Origin: PUMD01 sp964599275 | GTDB lineage: Bacteria; Bacillota; Sulfobacillia; SLMV01 | Direction of reading: 5' to 3' | Length of the DNA: 64,000 nucleotides | Assembly (NCBI GenBank): GCA_964599275.1 | Contig: CAZRFK010000002.1 | Span: forward strand, 1 to 64,000 | Shown here: piece by piece, positions 44,391 to 53,448 of the stretch | Position numbering within the stretch: position 1 is the stretch's first letter | Layout: each line of letters starts with the position of its first letter | Notes under the pieces: model-generated | Database searches by the model: none | Told to the model about the DNA's origin: nothing | Seen by the model: only the letters and a program-made list of their open reading frames with translations | Position numbers and translations under genes: made by a program

Positions 44391-46247
44391 GTGAGCGAAA
44401 AGGATTTACAAAACAATGATTCAACACGCGGACATTCTGACAGTCCGATTTCAGAGCCGCTTGGTGATTGGCGGAGAACTGATATGTGCGGGGAACTCAA
44501 TACTCGCGATGCCGGACGAGAGGTAACGCTGATGGGTTGGGTATCCAATCTGCGGGATCTGGGAAAGCTGCTGTTTATGGAGGTTCAGGACCGGGCAGGA
44601 GCTGTCCAGATTACCTTTCATGCTGAAGATATGCACCAATTGTGGGATAAGGCGAAGGGATGGCGCGCTGATTTTGTGGTGGCAGTCAGGGGTCTGGTAA
44701 GTGAGCGCTCGCCAGAAACCGTCAATCCGGATATGGCCACTGGAGCAGTGGAGATTATTCCCAGCGAAATTAAACTCCTGAATCAGTCTGAAGTTCCTCC
44801 TATTTCTACGTTGCAGGTGGAGTCTGTAGACGAAAATCTCCGTCTTGAACACCGATATCTGGATATCCGCACTCAAAGAATGCAGCGAAACCTGTGGATA
44901 AGGCACCGGCTGTGCAAATGTCTCCGGAACTTTTTGAATTCTGAAGGTTTTTGGGAGATTGAAACCCCTTATCTGACCAGGAGTACACCGGAAGGGGCTC
45001 GTGATTATCTGGTTCCCACTCGTGTCGGACCGGATCGTTTTTATGCACTTCCTCAGTCGCCACAAATTTTTAAACAGCTGCTTATGATTGGCGGTTACGA
45101 CCGATATTATCAAATAGTTAGATGTTTCAGAGATGAGGACCTCAGGGCAGACCGTCAGCCGGAATTCACTCAGCTGGATATCGAAATGGCCTTTGTGGGA
45201 GAAGAGGAAGTACAGGATCTGGTTGAAGAACTGGTAGCTGGTGTGTATTTGGAAGTTATGAATAAAGACATATCCACTCCGTTTGAGCGGATGACATATG
45301 ACGAGGCTATGGACAAATACGGCACTGACAAACCTGATCTGAGGTATTCCATGCCGTTGGTGGACGTCTCAGCCGAATTGGCCCACTCTGATTTCAGAAT
45401 ATTTTCCGAAACCGTTGAGCAGGGTGGAGTAGTAAAGGGTTTAGTTGTTGATAACATGGCTGATGCGAGCCGTTCGGAAATAGATGCCTGGGAAGATAAA
45501 GCCAAAGAATATGGGGCAGCCGGACTGCTGTGGTTAGGGTTTGAGAAACGTCCAACACTGGGGTCTGAAGCCCTGCGTTCGCCGATCAGTGGACATCTAT
45601 CCGATGCTGAGGTGCGAAATCTTGCCCGAATAACCGAGGCAGGATCTGGTGACATGCTCCTGCTTTTGGCTGGCGAGAAAACGGATGTCAACCGCATATT
45701 GGGCCTATTACGCGTGGACCTGGCAGAACAATTGCAGTTGGTCGAGGATGATGCATCTTTAGAGTTTGTCTGGGTGGTGCGGCCGCCGCTGTTTGAACTG
45801 GAAGAAAGTCAGCTTAGCAGTATACATAACCCATTTTCTGCTCCTGTCCCGGAAGATGAACCAAGGCTGAATGATGAGCCACTTGAGGTCCGATCCCGGC
45901 AATATGATCTTGTGCTCAATGGAGTGGAACTGGCGGGAGGTAGCATAAGAAACCACAGGTCCGATATTCAAAAAACTATATTTGAACATATGGGGATAAC
46001 TCCCGAAGAACAGCAGGATAAATTTGGTTTCCTGTTGGATGCCCTGTCGTATGGAGCACCTCCCCACGGTGGGATAGCTTTTGGGCTTGATAGGTTTGTG
46101 ATGCTTTTGGCCGGAGAAAGTACTATCAGGGATGTTATCGCCTTCCCCAAAGCATCAGCAGGGCGTGAACCAATGACCGGTGCACCTGCACCTGTCAGCC
46201 CTGAACAGTTGAATGATCTGTCGTTAAAGGTTGATAACGACAGCTGA
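44391..46247 (+). CDS. aspS: Aspartyl-tRNA synthetase
   Basis: 618 residues from GTG behind GGAGGTGG. An N-terminal polar extension of about 30 residues precedes the usual 'RTDMCGEL' start, the OB-fold anticodon-binding domain ('VTLMGWV'), class II motif 2 ('FRDEDLRADRQPEFTQLD'), the bacterial GAD insertion (about residues 320-450) and motif 3 'GGIAFGLDRFVMLL'. Whether it is discriminating (Asp only) or also serves Asn cannot be decided by eye. The 6S RNA promoter starts seven bases after its stop. Confidence 0.94.
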   Translation: MSEKDLQNNDSTRGHSDSPISEPLGDWRRTDMCGELNTRDAGREVTLMGWVSNLRDLGKLLFMEVQDRAGAVQITFHAEDMHQLWDKAKGWRADFVVAVRGLVSERSPETVNPDMATGAVEIIPSEIKLLNQSEVPPISTLQVESVDENLRLEHRYLDIRTQRMQRNLWIRHRLCKCLRNFLNSEGFWEIETPYLTRSTPEGARDYLVPTRVGPDRFYALPQSPQIFKQLLMIGGYDRYYQIVRCFRDEDLRADRQPEFTQLDIEMAFVGEEEVQDLVEELVAGVYLEVMNKDISTPFERMTYDEAMDKYGTDKPDLRYSMPLVDVSAELAHSDFRIFSETVEQGGVVKGLVVDNMADASRSEIDAWEDKAKEYGAAGLLWLGFEKRPTLGSEALRSPISGHLSDAEVRNLARITEAGSGDMLLLLAGEKTDVNRILGLLRVDLAEQLQLVEDDASLEFVWVVRPPLFELEESQLSSIHNPFSAPVPEDEPRLNDEPLEVRSRQYDLVLNGVELAGGSIRNHRSDIQKTIFEHMGITPEEQQDKFGFLLDALSYGAPPHGGIAFGLDRFVMLLAGESTIRDVIAFPKASAGREPMTGAPAPVSPEQLNDLSLKVDNDS

Positions 46248-46253
46248 TTTTGG

Positions 46254-46282
46254 TTGCGGTGCTGCGGGTGATATGTTATCAT
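46254..46282 (+). promoter_or_regulatory. Sigma-A promoter of the 6S RNA
   Basis: TTGCGG (46254-46259), a 17-bp spacer and TATCAT (46277-46282). Predicted transcription start about 46289, just downstream of aspS. Confidence 0.65.
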
Positions 46283-46286
46283 TTTT

Positions 46287-46535
46287 ACACAGTTGAGAGG
46301 CACGGATAGTGTCGAATGTCGCTCAACCAAGACTTTGAAAATTCACTGTCTGCTGTGTACGTGATTGCCCCGAAATTGTTTGACCGAACACCAATGAAAC
46401 GGGAGCCTGAGCTGGTTGGTAGCGGGCACGCCTCCAGCGAGTGGACGTCCAAAGTCAACCATAGGGCACCCACTTTAACCTAGGCGGGTTAAACAAACCG
46501 GGATTAAAACACGGCACGGTGGGCAGTTTTTCTTT
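46287..46535 (+). ncRNA. ssrS: 6S RNA (SsrS/BsrA-like)
   Basis: A promoter-to-terminator non-coding unit after aspS and before the rarA/iscR block, the position of bsrA in Bacillus. A 5' hairpin (GTTGAG/CTCAAC, about 46292-46327) may be a processed leader. The core starts near 46346. Its 5' arm (46346-46363) pairs almost completely with 46510-46526 next to the final T run. Further in, TTGTTTGACC pairs with GGGTTAAACAA. A large unpaired bubble and an apical GGTTG/CAACC hairpin follow. This rod with central bubble is the 6S shape that mimics an open promoter and binds sigma-A RNA polymerase. Ends are approximate. Confidence 0.68.
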
Positions 46536-47996
46536 TTATTCACCTTTAGTATTTGCTTCATCTACTATCCAGTCCGTTTTCTGAGTCAGGGGCAAAGAGA
46601 CTTCAACTTCCCCTTCTGTCGTACAGTATAACTCCAGGTACATATTCCTTTGCTCGTCCCAAAAATCATTTGATTCATCTGGTAGAGTGAAAGAAAACCA
46701 GATATCGTCAAGCCTTTGTCGGCTGCCTTTTGGCCATCTGGTGAGGTTTCCCTCAGCGGAGGTGGAATCGTCCTGGCATTTCAACTTATATTGAAGATTT
46801 TCCGGCTTACAGGTAGTTATCCCTAACACCGGCTGTCCCGGTCCTACTGCTGCCCCGGCATGTGGTTGGACTACTGCGACTCTGTGTAAATCAGGGTTAT
46901 AACCCATAGCCCTTGTAATCATGCTCACTGCTTCTGCCGTGGATGCTCTGGACTGAAGACGGAGAGAGCTATCCGGATATCCCTGAACTATGCCAAATCG
47001 CAGCGCCTTGAGACAGTATTTTTCCAGCCATCTAGGATATTGATCTATCTGCAGGTTGTTCACGGGTGCTTTACTGATATCCTCTGATTTGTTAGATTTC
47101 ATTGCTATTCTGGTGCTCATTACCAGAACTTCACGTCTGGTGACTGGAGATTCTGGCTCAAAAACATATTCTGGTGCGTAATCATCAGGTCTTATTATGC
47201 CTTCTGCCACCGCGATGCGCAGGTGAGCAATTAACGGGGAGTCTGTGTCTATGTCAGTGAACGGCAGCGGATAAGCTTCACCATTTGAAACTGCCATTAA
47301 AGCCTCCTCGAAACCTACCGATTTTACAGCAGTGCGGACAAATTCCCCCCGAGTGATGGGCTTTTGGAGATCAGAAGCAATCCCCCCTGGTTGAACGATG
47401 CCGCTGGTAGCGGCCGTGAGCATTTCAGTGTGAGCCCAGTGGTCGGCAAATGAGTATTCACCGGGCCACAACACATTATTCCGCGGTGTCAAGGGCTCCT
47501 GTAGACAGATGTGTCCAGCCAGAGTTTCAGCTGTGTCACCATCGAGAGTAATGACAACTTCTTGGATTTGTTCCCCGGCTGCTGCCAGGGCTGTTTTGAC
47601 TATCGCCTGAACCATCACTTTCTCGCCCCAGGCTCCTACGTTAATTGCCCTCAGGTTGCTGTCAAAATCCAGAATCACCGTTTTTTCTTGGGTTTGAACA
47701 GAGTTCAAGGCCATATCTTGATCAAAAAGACCTGCCAGAAATGAAGTGGGACTGTCGCTTTGTTGGTGCAAAAGTTTATTAACTGCTTCATCGATTTTTT
47801 TTACTTCTCCAGAACTACCTGCCTGCAGTTGATGTAAAATGGGGATGAGATGCAGCCTTTGCTGCCACATCACCGGATGGTATACAAAAACAGTTTCTGA
47901 TGTTTGTGCCCTACTCAGACCAGAGAATAGAGTTACCATGAGAGCAATCACCAACATACAACCTACTATTTCAGACCAGATTTGTTTCTTCAACAT
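46536..47996 (-). CDS. GerMN-domain protein with SLH repeats
   Basis: 486 residues; ATG 47996 has GGAGGTG seven bases upstream. A signal peptide (about residues 12-32) is followed by a GerMN (sporulation/germination) domain at about 36-175 ('LIPILHQL', 'KTVILDFDSNL', 'VQAIVKTALAAAGEQIQEV', 'DGDTAETLAGH'). Three S-layer-homology-like repeats lie at about 183-350 ('FADHWAHTEML', 'PFTDIDTDSPLIAHL', 'YPRWLEKYCLKALRFGIVQG'). A C-terminal beta-rich domain of unknown type ends the protein. SLH repeats bind secondary cell-wall polymers, so this should be surface-attached. Its stop codon overlaps the T run of the convergent 6S RNA terminator. Confidence 0.8.
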   Translation of the reverse strand: MLKKQIWSEIVGCMLVIALMVTLFSGLSRAQTSETVFVYHPVMWQQRLHLIPILHQLQAGSSGEVKKIDEAVNKLLHQQSDSPTSFLAGLFDQDMALNSVQTQEKTVILDFDSNLRAINVGAWGEKVMVQAIVKTALAAAGEQIQEVVITLDGDTAETLAGHICLQEPLTPRNNVLWPGEYSFADHWAHTEMLTAATSGIVQPGGIASDLQKPITRGEFVRTAVKSVGFEEALMAVSNGEAYPLPFTDIDTDSPLIAHLRIAVAEGIIRPDDYAPEYVFEPESPVTRREVLVMSTRIAMKSNKSEDISKAPVNNLQIDQYPRWLEKYCLKALRFGIVQGYPDSSLRLQSRASTAEAVSMITRAMGYNPDLHRVAVVQPHAGAAVGPGQPVLGITTCKPENLQYKLKCQDDSTSAEGNLTRWPKGSRQRLDDIWFSFTLPDESNDFWDEQRNMYLELYCTTEGEVEVSLPLTQKTDWIVDEANTKGE

Positions 47997-48180
47997 TATC
48001 AAACACCTCCGAGCTCAACGTTTCGGGTACTAGTTTGCCCTTGAAGCTTTAAAAGTATTAATAAAAGACAAAGATGCTTGGAAAAGAGACAGGTTACTAG
48101 GTGGTTTATGAAGAAAGTATGTTGTTGTGTGGTGGTTTCAAAAAAGCAACTAGGTGATTTGCAGGGAGGAGATTTCAAAC

Positions 48181-49215
48181 GTGATAGATCTTCGTAGTGA
48201 TACTGTGACTAAACCTACAGAGAAAATGCGTAAGGCTATGGTTGAGGCTGAGGTTGGAGATGATGTTTACGGAGATGATCCGACAGTAAATAGCCTTCAG
48301 GAATTGGCGGCTGATATGGTGGGTAAAGAGGCAGCATTGTACGTCCCGAGTGGAACCATGGGGAACCAGGCTGCAATCATGACCCACACACAGATCGGCG
48401 ACGAGATAATTTTGGAGGAAAATTCTCATATTTTCTTGTTTGAGGGCGGGGGCGCAGCCCGGTTATCCGGCTGTCAGACTCGTACTTTATCCGGGAAAAG
48501 TGGGATAATGTCAACTGAGGATATTCGCGCTGCAATCAGGGGAGACAACATTCATTACCCAAAAAGTAGTCTGCTGTGTCTGGAAAATACACACAACCGC
48601 GCAGGCGGTGCGGTGGTTTCCCCCAAAGATACTCGCGAACTTGCTGAAGTCGCTCATAAACAAGGTTTGAAAGTTCACCTTGATGGTGCGCGCATTTTCA
48701 ATGCGGCAACTGCAGCAGGTGTTTGTGTCACAGAGTTGACCGAACCTGTAGACAGTGTCCAGTTTTGTCTTTCCAAGGGATTGGCCGCCCCGGTTGGTTC
48801 TATAGTTGCTGGGTCCGAAGAGTTTATTGATGGATGTTTGCGCGCACGCAAGGTCCTTGGTGGTGGAATGCGACAGGCAGGAATTCTGGCTGCGGCAGGT
48901 ATCATAGCTCTTGAAGTCATGTCCAAACGCCTGGATGAGGATCATCAGACGGCACGGAAACTCGCTGAATCCTTAGCCAACATGAAGCCTTTTTCCATTA
49001 ATCCGGATGCCGTCGAGACCAATATAGTGGCATTTGATGTCGATCCGGACAGGTTAAATGCAGATTCATTCCTCGAGGAACTGGAATCTGCAGGTGTGCT
49101 GGCCAATACAATTGGGCCTCAGCAAATAAGAATGGTGACACACTATCAGATCGGACCTGACGATGTTGAAACAGCGGTAGATACCATTCATCAGACAATC
49201 CAACAGATGGATTGA
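48181..49215 (+). CDS. ltaE: Low-specificity L-threonine aldolase
   Basis: 344 residues from GTG 48181, nine bases after GGAGGAG; an in-frame ATG 27 bp upstream overlaps the SD. Fold-type I PLP enzyme: 'IDLRSDTVTKPTEKM', 'GDDVYGDDPTVN', 'VPSGTMGNQ', 'HLDGARIFNAA' and 'SKGLAAPVGS' with the PLP lysine, then 'VLGGGMRQAGI'. It cleaves L-threonine or allo-threonine to glycine and acetaldehyde. The peptidase gene downstream (39 bp) may be on the same transcript. Confidence 0.92.
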   Translation: MIDLRSDTVTKPTEKMRKAMVEAEVGDDVYGDDPTVNSLQELAADMVGKEAALYVPSGTMGNQAAIMTHTQIGDEIILEENSHIFLFEGGGAARLSGCQTRTLSGKSGIMSTEDIRAAIRGDNIHYPKSSLLCLENTHNRAGGAVVSPKDTRELAEVAHKQGLKVHLDGARIFNAATAAGVCVTELTEPVDSVQFCLSKGLAAPVGSIVAGSEEFIDGCLRARKVLGGGMRQAGILAAAGIIALEVMSKRLDEDHQTARKLAESLANMKPFSINPDAVETNIVAFDVDPDRLNADSFLEELESAGVLANTIGPQQIRMVTHYQIGPDDVETAVDTIHQTIQQMD

Positions 49216-49254
49216 TAAGTATAAATAAGTATAAAAAAGAAGGGGGAAGCGACC

Positions 49255-51411
49255 TTGCAGTTATTTGAATCTTTTAATTTACTGGATTTTGAGTTTGTTA
49301 GCGATCCCAGGATATCACCCATGGGAGACAAAGTTGCTTATGTTCGCCATACTGTCGATGCAGAAGATAATAAATACAACAGCCGGGTGTATCTGGTGGA
49401 TACCGAAAATGGCGGGCAGCCCCGCCCCTATACTGCGTCAGAAGGAGGAGTATCCCACCCACGCTGGTCTCCAGGTGGTAAATGGTTGGCCTTTTTGTCC
49501 GGACGCCCGGTATTCGATGAGGAGTGCGGCCGCCAGGTCTGGGTGCTGTCTTCAGAGGGGGGCGAAGCATATCCGCTGACCTGCATTGAGGGGGGAGTAC
49601 GGGGTTTCACATGGGCTCCTTCAGGTGATATGTTGGCGGTCAGCTGTCGAATAGACCCCGACAAGGGGCTCACAGAAGCAGGAAATGACGAGGACGATTC
49701 AGACCGGGAAGAAGACAACGAACTTCAGCAGTTGTATGACAAATATACAGAAGATGTTAAACACATTGACAAAATAAAGTATAAGGCAGACGGAGCAGGG
49801 TTTCTGCAAGGAAAGCGAAGCCACGTGGCCTGTGTATCTTTTGATGAAAGATTTATAGGAAGCCGGGAGCAAATACCCGAGCCCAAACTTGTGACCTGTG
49901 GAGATTTCAATCACAGTAACCCGGTGTTTTCTCCTGATGGACGTTGGCTTGCACTCTCTGCGTGCAGGGCAGAAAATCCAGACATGCAGCGTTTTTCCGA
50001 CATATGGCTGTTTCCAGTGCCCGGAATAAATAGTGCCGATGAGCCGGTCAAAGTTACTGACAGCTCCGGCCCGGCCGGCTCCCCCAGCTGGTCTCCTGAC
50101 GGTAAGACCATAGCTTATCTGGGTCACCGACGGGAACGGTCCGGGATGTATACAAACACCAGATTATGGCTGGCTCACCTGGATGAGGTTGATGGAGAAC
50201 CTTCAGATGAACTGGTTGATTTGACAGAAGAGTACGATGTTTCGTTTGGGGACCGGTCTATAACCGACATGCGGTTTTCCGGCGGAGCGCCTCAGCTCAC
50301 CTGGGACCAGGAGGGCGAGAGAATCTATTATCTGACCAGTGAGCGAGGAACCACACATATAGTAGAAGTGGATGTCGCAACCGGTGAGCCCAAGCTTATG
50401 ACCACCGGAGATCGTGTCCTGTTTAATGTGCACATTCGCCCTGAACTGGGCATGGCTGCTGCGGCAGTTGCCAGGATGGACAATCCCAGTGTTCTACACC
50501 TGCTGAAACTGAAGGGAGAACCTGCACTCAACGCTGGTACTCACAGCGACGAGGTTCTGGATGAGCAGATGCAAAACGTGCCCGAGGAATGTCTGGTTGA
50601 GACTAACAAACAGCTGGCAGAGCAGAACAAGGTTTTCACTCCCGAGCGTTTCACGGCTCGAGCCGATGAGGATTCTCCAGCAGTAGACGGGTGGATTATT
50701 CTACCCGAAAATGATGGCGAGGAGGAGATTCCCGCAGTTTTGCAGATTCACGGCGGTCCGACAGCAATGTATACGGGAACTTTCTTTTTTGAGTTTCAGA
50801 TTCTCGCAGCATCTGGTTACGCGGTGGTCTTCACCAATCCCCGGGGTAGTTCCGGTTACGGTGAGGATTTCCGGGCAGCCATCCAACCGGCCTGGGGAGA
50901 CCCCGATTATGCTGATGTTATGGCAGGTATGAAAACTGCTCTGCGAGACTATCCTCAAATTGATGAGAAGCGGTTGGGAGTAGCAGGAGGCAGTTATGGA
51001 GGTTACATGACCAACTGGATCATCGGTCACACTGACCTGTTTTCTGCCGCGGTATCCATGCGCTGTGTGTCAAATGTTCACAGTTTCTGGGGTACCAGTG
51101 ATATAGGCTACATGTGGGATGAAGTATTTGGCGGTCACCCCTGGGAGGCTCCCGAGAAGTTCCGCCAGCAATCGCCACTGAGCTACATGCATGAGGCGAA
51201 CACCCCCACTTTGATTATTCATTCTGAACAAGATCACCGCTGTCCAATAGAACAGGGTGAACAGGTATATGCCACATTGAAAAAACAGGGGGTTGAGGCG
51301 GAATTTGTACGCTATCCAGGTGAGAGCCACGGACTTTCCCGCGGTGGGCGTCCCTGGCACAGAATTCACCGTCTTGATCAGATCACTGAGTGGTTCAAAC
51401 GCTATCTCTGA
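49255..51411 (+). CDS. S9-family prolyl oligopeptidase/acylaminoacyl peptidase
   Basis: 718 residues from TTG behind GGGGGAAG. The N-terminal two thirds is a seven-bladed beta-propeller built from WD40/TolB-like PD40 repeats ('ISPMGDKVAYVRH', 'PRWSPGGKWLAF', 'PVFSPDGRWLA', 'PSWSPDGKTIAY'). The C-terminal alpha/beta hydrolase (about residues 470-718) has the 'GGSYGGYMT' nucleophile Ser, an Asp in 'HSEQDHRCP' and His in 'GESHGLS'. It is cytoplasmic (no signal peptide) and probably trims N-acylated or short peptides. Residues about 140-185 form an acidic insertion. Confidence 0.9.
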   Translation: MQLFESFNLLDFEFVSDPRISPMGDKVAYVRHTVDAEDNKYNSRVYLVDTENGGQPRPYTASEGGVSHPRWSPGGKWLAFLSGRPVFDEECGRQVWVLSSEGGEAYPLTCIEGGVRGFTWAPSGDMLAVSCRIDPDKGLTEAGNDEDDSDREEDNELQQLYDKYTEDVKHIDKIKYKADGAGFLQGKRSHVACVSFDERFIGSREQIPEPKLVTCGDFNHSNPVFSPDGRWLALSACRAENPDMQRFSDIWLFPVPGINSADEPVKVTDSSGPAGSPSWSPDGKTIAYLGHRRERSGMYTNTRLWLAHLDEVDGEPSDELVDLTEEYDVSFGDRSITDMRFSGGAPQLTWDQEGERIYYLTSERGTTHIVEVDVATGEPKLMTTGDRVLFNVHIRPELGMAAAAVARMDNPSVLHLLKLKGEPALNAGTHSDEVLDEQMQNVPEECLVETNKQLAEQNKVFTPERFTARADEDSPAVDGWIILPENDGEEEIPAVLQIHGGPTAMYTGTFFFEFQILAASGYAVVFTNPRGSSGYGEDFRAAIQPAWGDPDYADVMAGMKTALRDYPQIDEKRLGVAGGSYGGYMTNWIIGHTDLFSAAVSMRCVSNVHSFWGTSDIGYMWDEVFGGHPWEAPEKFRQQSPLSYMHEANTPTLIIHSEQDHRCPIEQGEQVYATLKKQGVEAEFVRYPGESHGLSRGGRPWHRIHRLDQITEWFKRYL

Positions 51412-51424
51412 GGAGGTGCAGTCA

Positions 51425-51453
51425 GTCGGGGGGCGCAGCGTACGCCTCCCGAC
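51425..51453 (+). promoter_or_regulatory. Hairpin between the Shine-Dalgarno and the rarA start
   Basis: GTCGGGGGGCG (51425-51435) pairs over 11 bp with CGCCTCCCGAC (51443-51453), one G-T pair, 7-nt loop. AGGAGGTG (51411-51418) lies upstream; ATG 51460 lies six bases after the stem, with no other SD. It may also act as terminator for the peptidase gene. Confidence 0.5.
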
Positions 51454-51459
51454 GCGTTT

Positions 51460-52788
51460 ATGAGTATTTTCGACCGAAATCGGAAGAATCAACTTGAAAA
51501 AGAGGCACCGCTGGCTGACCGTATGAGACCCAGAAGCCTTGATGAGCTCATAGGCCAGGAGCACATTGTGGGGGAGGGTCGATTACTGCGCCGTGCTATC
51601 AAGGCAGATCGTCTGACTTCGATCATTCTCTATGGTCCACCTGGTTCCGGGAAGACAACATTGGCAGGCATCATTGCCAGGGAGAGTGAGGCTGAATTTG
51701 AAAGGCTGAACGCAGTTATGTCCGGTGTGGCTGATATTCGTAGGGTAGCTGAAGAAGCCAAAAAGCGCTTGGGGATGTATCAGAAAAGAACCCTTCTGTT
51801 CATTGATGAGGTGCACAGGTTCAACAAAGCTCAGCAGGATGCACTGCTGCCTTCAGTTGAAAAAGGAATTGTCACCTTTATAGGAGCCACCACCGAAAAT
51901 CCTTACTTTGAAGTGATTGCACCCCTGGTTTCTCGGTCCAGAGTGTTTGAACTTCAGCCGCTGAACGATCGGGATGTAAAACAGATAGTCATGAGGGCGT
52001 TAAAAGATAAAGAAAGAGGTCTGGGAGAGTACGATGTATCCATCGAGGAAACTGGCCTGCAGCACATTGTACGGGTTGCTGCCGGTGATGCTCGTTCGGC
52101 ATTAAATGCAATAGAACTGGCTGTCCTGACTACAGAACCTGATGAAAACGGAACCAGACACATTACTTTGGAGATTGCCAGTGAATCAATACAGCAGCGT
52201 GCATTAAACTACGACGGCGACGGGGATGCTCATTATGATACAGTTTCTGCCTTCATAAAAAGTATCCGTGGTTCAGATCCGGATGCTGCATTATACTGGT
52301 TAGCCCGCATGATTTATGGTGGTGAGGAACCACGGTTCATTGCCCGCAGGCTCATGGTCCATGCCTCAGAAGATATTGGGCTGGCTGATCCGAGGGCCCT
52401 ACAGGTGGCGGTAAGCTGTAGTCAGGCAGTTGAACGAGTAGGTATGCCGGAGGGAAGGATTATTCTGGCCCAGGCAACTTTGTATCTGGCTACTGCTCCG
52501 AAGAGTAATTCCGCCCTGAGTATTGACAAAGCCTTAGACGACGTGCGGGAGGGACAGGCAGGGGGAGTACCTCTCCATCTTCGCGATTCCCATTACTCTG
52601 GGGCAGAAGACCTGGACAGGGGAAGTGGATACAAATATCCACATGATCATCCCGATCGTTGGATCCGACAGCAGTACCTTCCCGATGGTCTGGTAGATTC
52701 AGAGTATTATAAGCCTTCAGAGCAGGGATATGAGAAGAAAATCAATCAGTTTCTCGATAGGTTAAAACAGGATAAAAATTCTGATTGA
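51460..52788 (+). CDS. rarA: Replication-associated recombination ATPase RarA (MgsA)
   Basis: 442 residues from ATG. The AAA+ core has Walker A 'YGPPGSGKTTLAG', Walker B 'LFIDEVHRFNKAQQDALLP', sensor 1 'FIGATTENPYFEV', and 'GDARSALNAIELA'. The C-terminal tetramerisation region includes 'SAFIKSIRGSDPDAALYWLARMI' features, given here as 'KSIRGSDPDAALYW', 'HASEDIGLADP' and 'AQATLYLATAPKSN'. RarA acts at stalled replication forks. Its place between aspS/6S and the Rrf2-iscS pair matches Bacillus, although threonine aldolase, a peptidase and a GerMN gene are inserted here. Confidence 0.93.
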   Translation: MSIFDRNRKNQLEKEAPLADRMRPRSLDELIGQEHIVGEGRLLRRAIKADRLTSIILYGPPGSGKTTLAGIIARESEAEFERLNAVMSGVADIRRVAEEAKKRLGMYQKRTLLFIDEVHRFNKAQQDALLPSVEKGIVTFIGATTENPYFEVIAPLVSRSRVFELQPLNDRDVKQIVMRALKDKERGLGEYDVSIEETGLQHIVRVAAGDARSALNAIELAVLTTEPDENGTRHITLEIASESIQQRALNYDGDGDAHYDTVSAFIKSIRGSDPDAALYWLARMIYGGEEPRFIARRLMVHASEDIGLADPRALQVAVSCSQAVERVGMPEGRIILAQATLYLATAPKSNSALSIDKALDDVREGQAGGVPLHLRDSHYSGAEDLDRGSGYKYPHDHPDRWIRQQYLPDGLVDSEYYKPSEQGYEKKINQFLDRLKQDKNSD

Positions 52789-52863
52789 ATTTATCTGTCC
52801 TTCAAGGTGCGAGTGCAGCTGCTGCAGTGCTGCACATTCTTTCTGGCTTTATTTGCTTTTATC

Positions 52864-52892
52864 TTGACAAGGCAAAGTGGGGATGCTAAATT
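52864..52892 (+). promoter_or_regulatory. Sigma-A promoter of the iscR operon
   Basis: TTGACA (52864-52869), 17-bp spacer, TAAATT (52887-52892). The predicted start site is near 52899, about 44 bp before iscR. Confidence 0.6.
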
Positions 52893-52914
52893 AATGTTGA
52901 CAAAGTTGAGCATT
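52893..52914. promoter_or_regulatory. Imperfect palindrome at the iscR start site, possible operator
   Basis: AATG and CATT ends flank partly matching inner bases, spanning the predicted transcription start. The position suits autoregulation by the Rrf2 protein; the match is imperfect. Confidence 0.35.
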
Positions 52915-52942
52915 TTAATCGGGAATACAGAGGGTGTTTGCA

Positions 52943-53377
52943 ATGAAAATTTCCACCAGAGGGCGATACGGGGTGCTAGCCATGATAGTCTTGGCTGAGC
53001 AGCACGGTTCTGGTCCAACATCCATAAAAGAAATTGTCGAACAGCAGGGTCTTTCGCACAGCTACCTGGAGCAGATTTTGGGTCCGCTGCGAAGAGCCGG
53101 CTTAGTACGGAGCGTGCGGGGTCCGGAAGGTGGCTATTTATTAGCTCGAACTCCTGAGGAAATATCTGTAGGGGACGTTTTGAGAGTACTGGAAGGACCA
53201 CTGGTTCCTGTTGATTGTGTTGAGGAAGAACAGAATATCCAACAGACTTGTGAGCGACAGGATGCCTGTTCCGCACGACAGGTGTGGATGAGCTTGAAGA
53301 AAAGCCTGACTGATGTAGTTGATTCCATTTCCCTACAGGATCTGATAGATGGAGTGGAACAGGTTCAAGATGAGTGA
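52943..53377 (+). CDS. iscR: Rrf2-family regulator IscR/CymR-like
   Basis: 144 residues; ATG 52943 follows GAGGGTG. The winged-helix N-terminus has 'MKISTRGRYGVLAMIVLA', 'ISVGDVLRVLEGP' and 'VRGPEGGYLLAR'. Three cysteines follow at spacing C-x10-C-x5-C (residues about 95-112), suited to Fe-S cluster binding as in IscR; CymR of Bacillus lacks such a trio. It probably senses Fe-S status and controls the downstream iscS-iscU. An AGTTTAT/ATAAACT repeat lies between iscR and iscS. Confidence 0.87.
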   Translation: MKISTRGRYGVLAMIVLAEQHGSGPTSIKEIVEQQGLSHSYLEQILGPLRRAGLVRSVRGPEGGYLLARTPEEISVGDVLRVLEGPLVPVDCVEEEQNIQQTCERQDACSARQVWMSLKKSLTDVVDSISLQDLIDGVEQVQDE

Positions 53378-53381
53378 AGGT

Positions 53382-53405
53382 AGTTTATCAAGGACATTAT
53401 AAACT
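53382..53405. repeat. Inverted repeat between iscR and iscS
   Basis: AGTTTAT (53382-53388) and ATAAACT (53399-53405) with a 10-nt spacer. It could be a regulator site or a small mRNA hairpin. Confidence 0.3.
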
Positions 53406-53448
53406 GAGTTAGAGGAGATTTTCCTAGCTGACAGGGGGTAATGCGAAA

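Noticed and set aside
49215..49245. Direct repeat ATAAGTATAA before the S9 peptidase
   Set aside because: Only two short copies in an AT-rich leader; no sign of a repeat array or mobile end.
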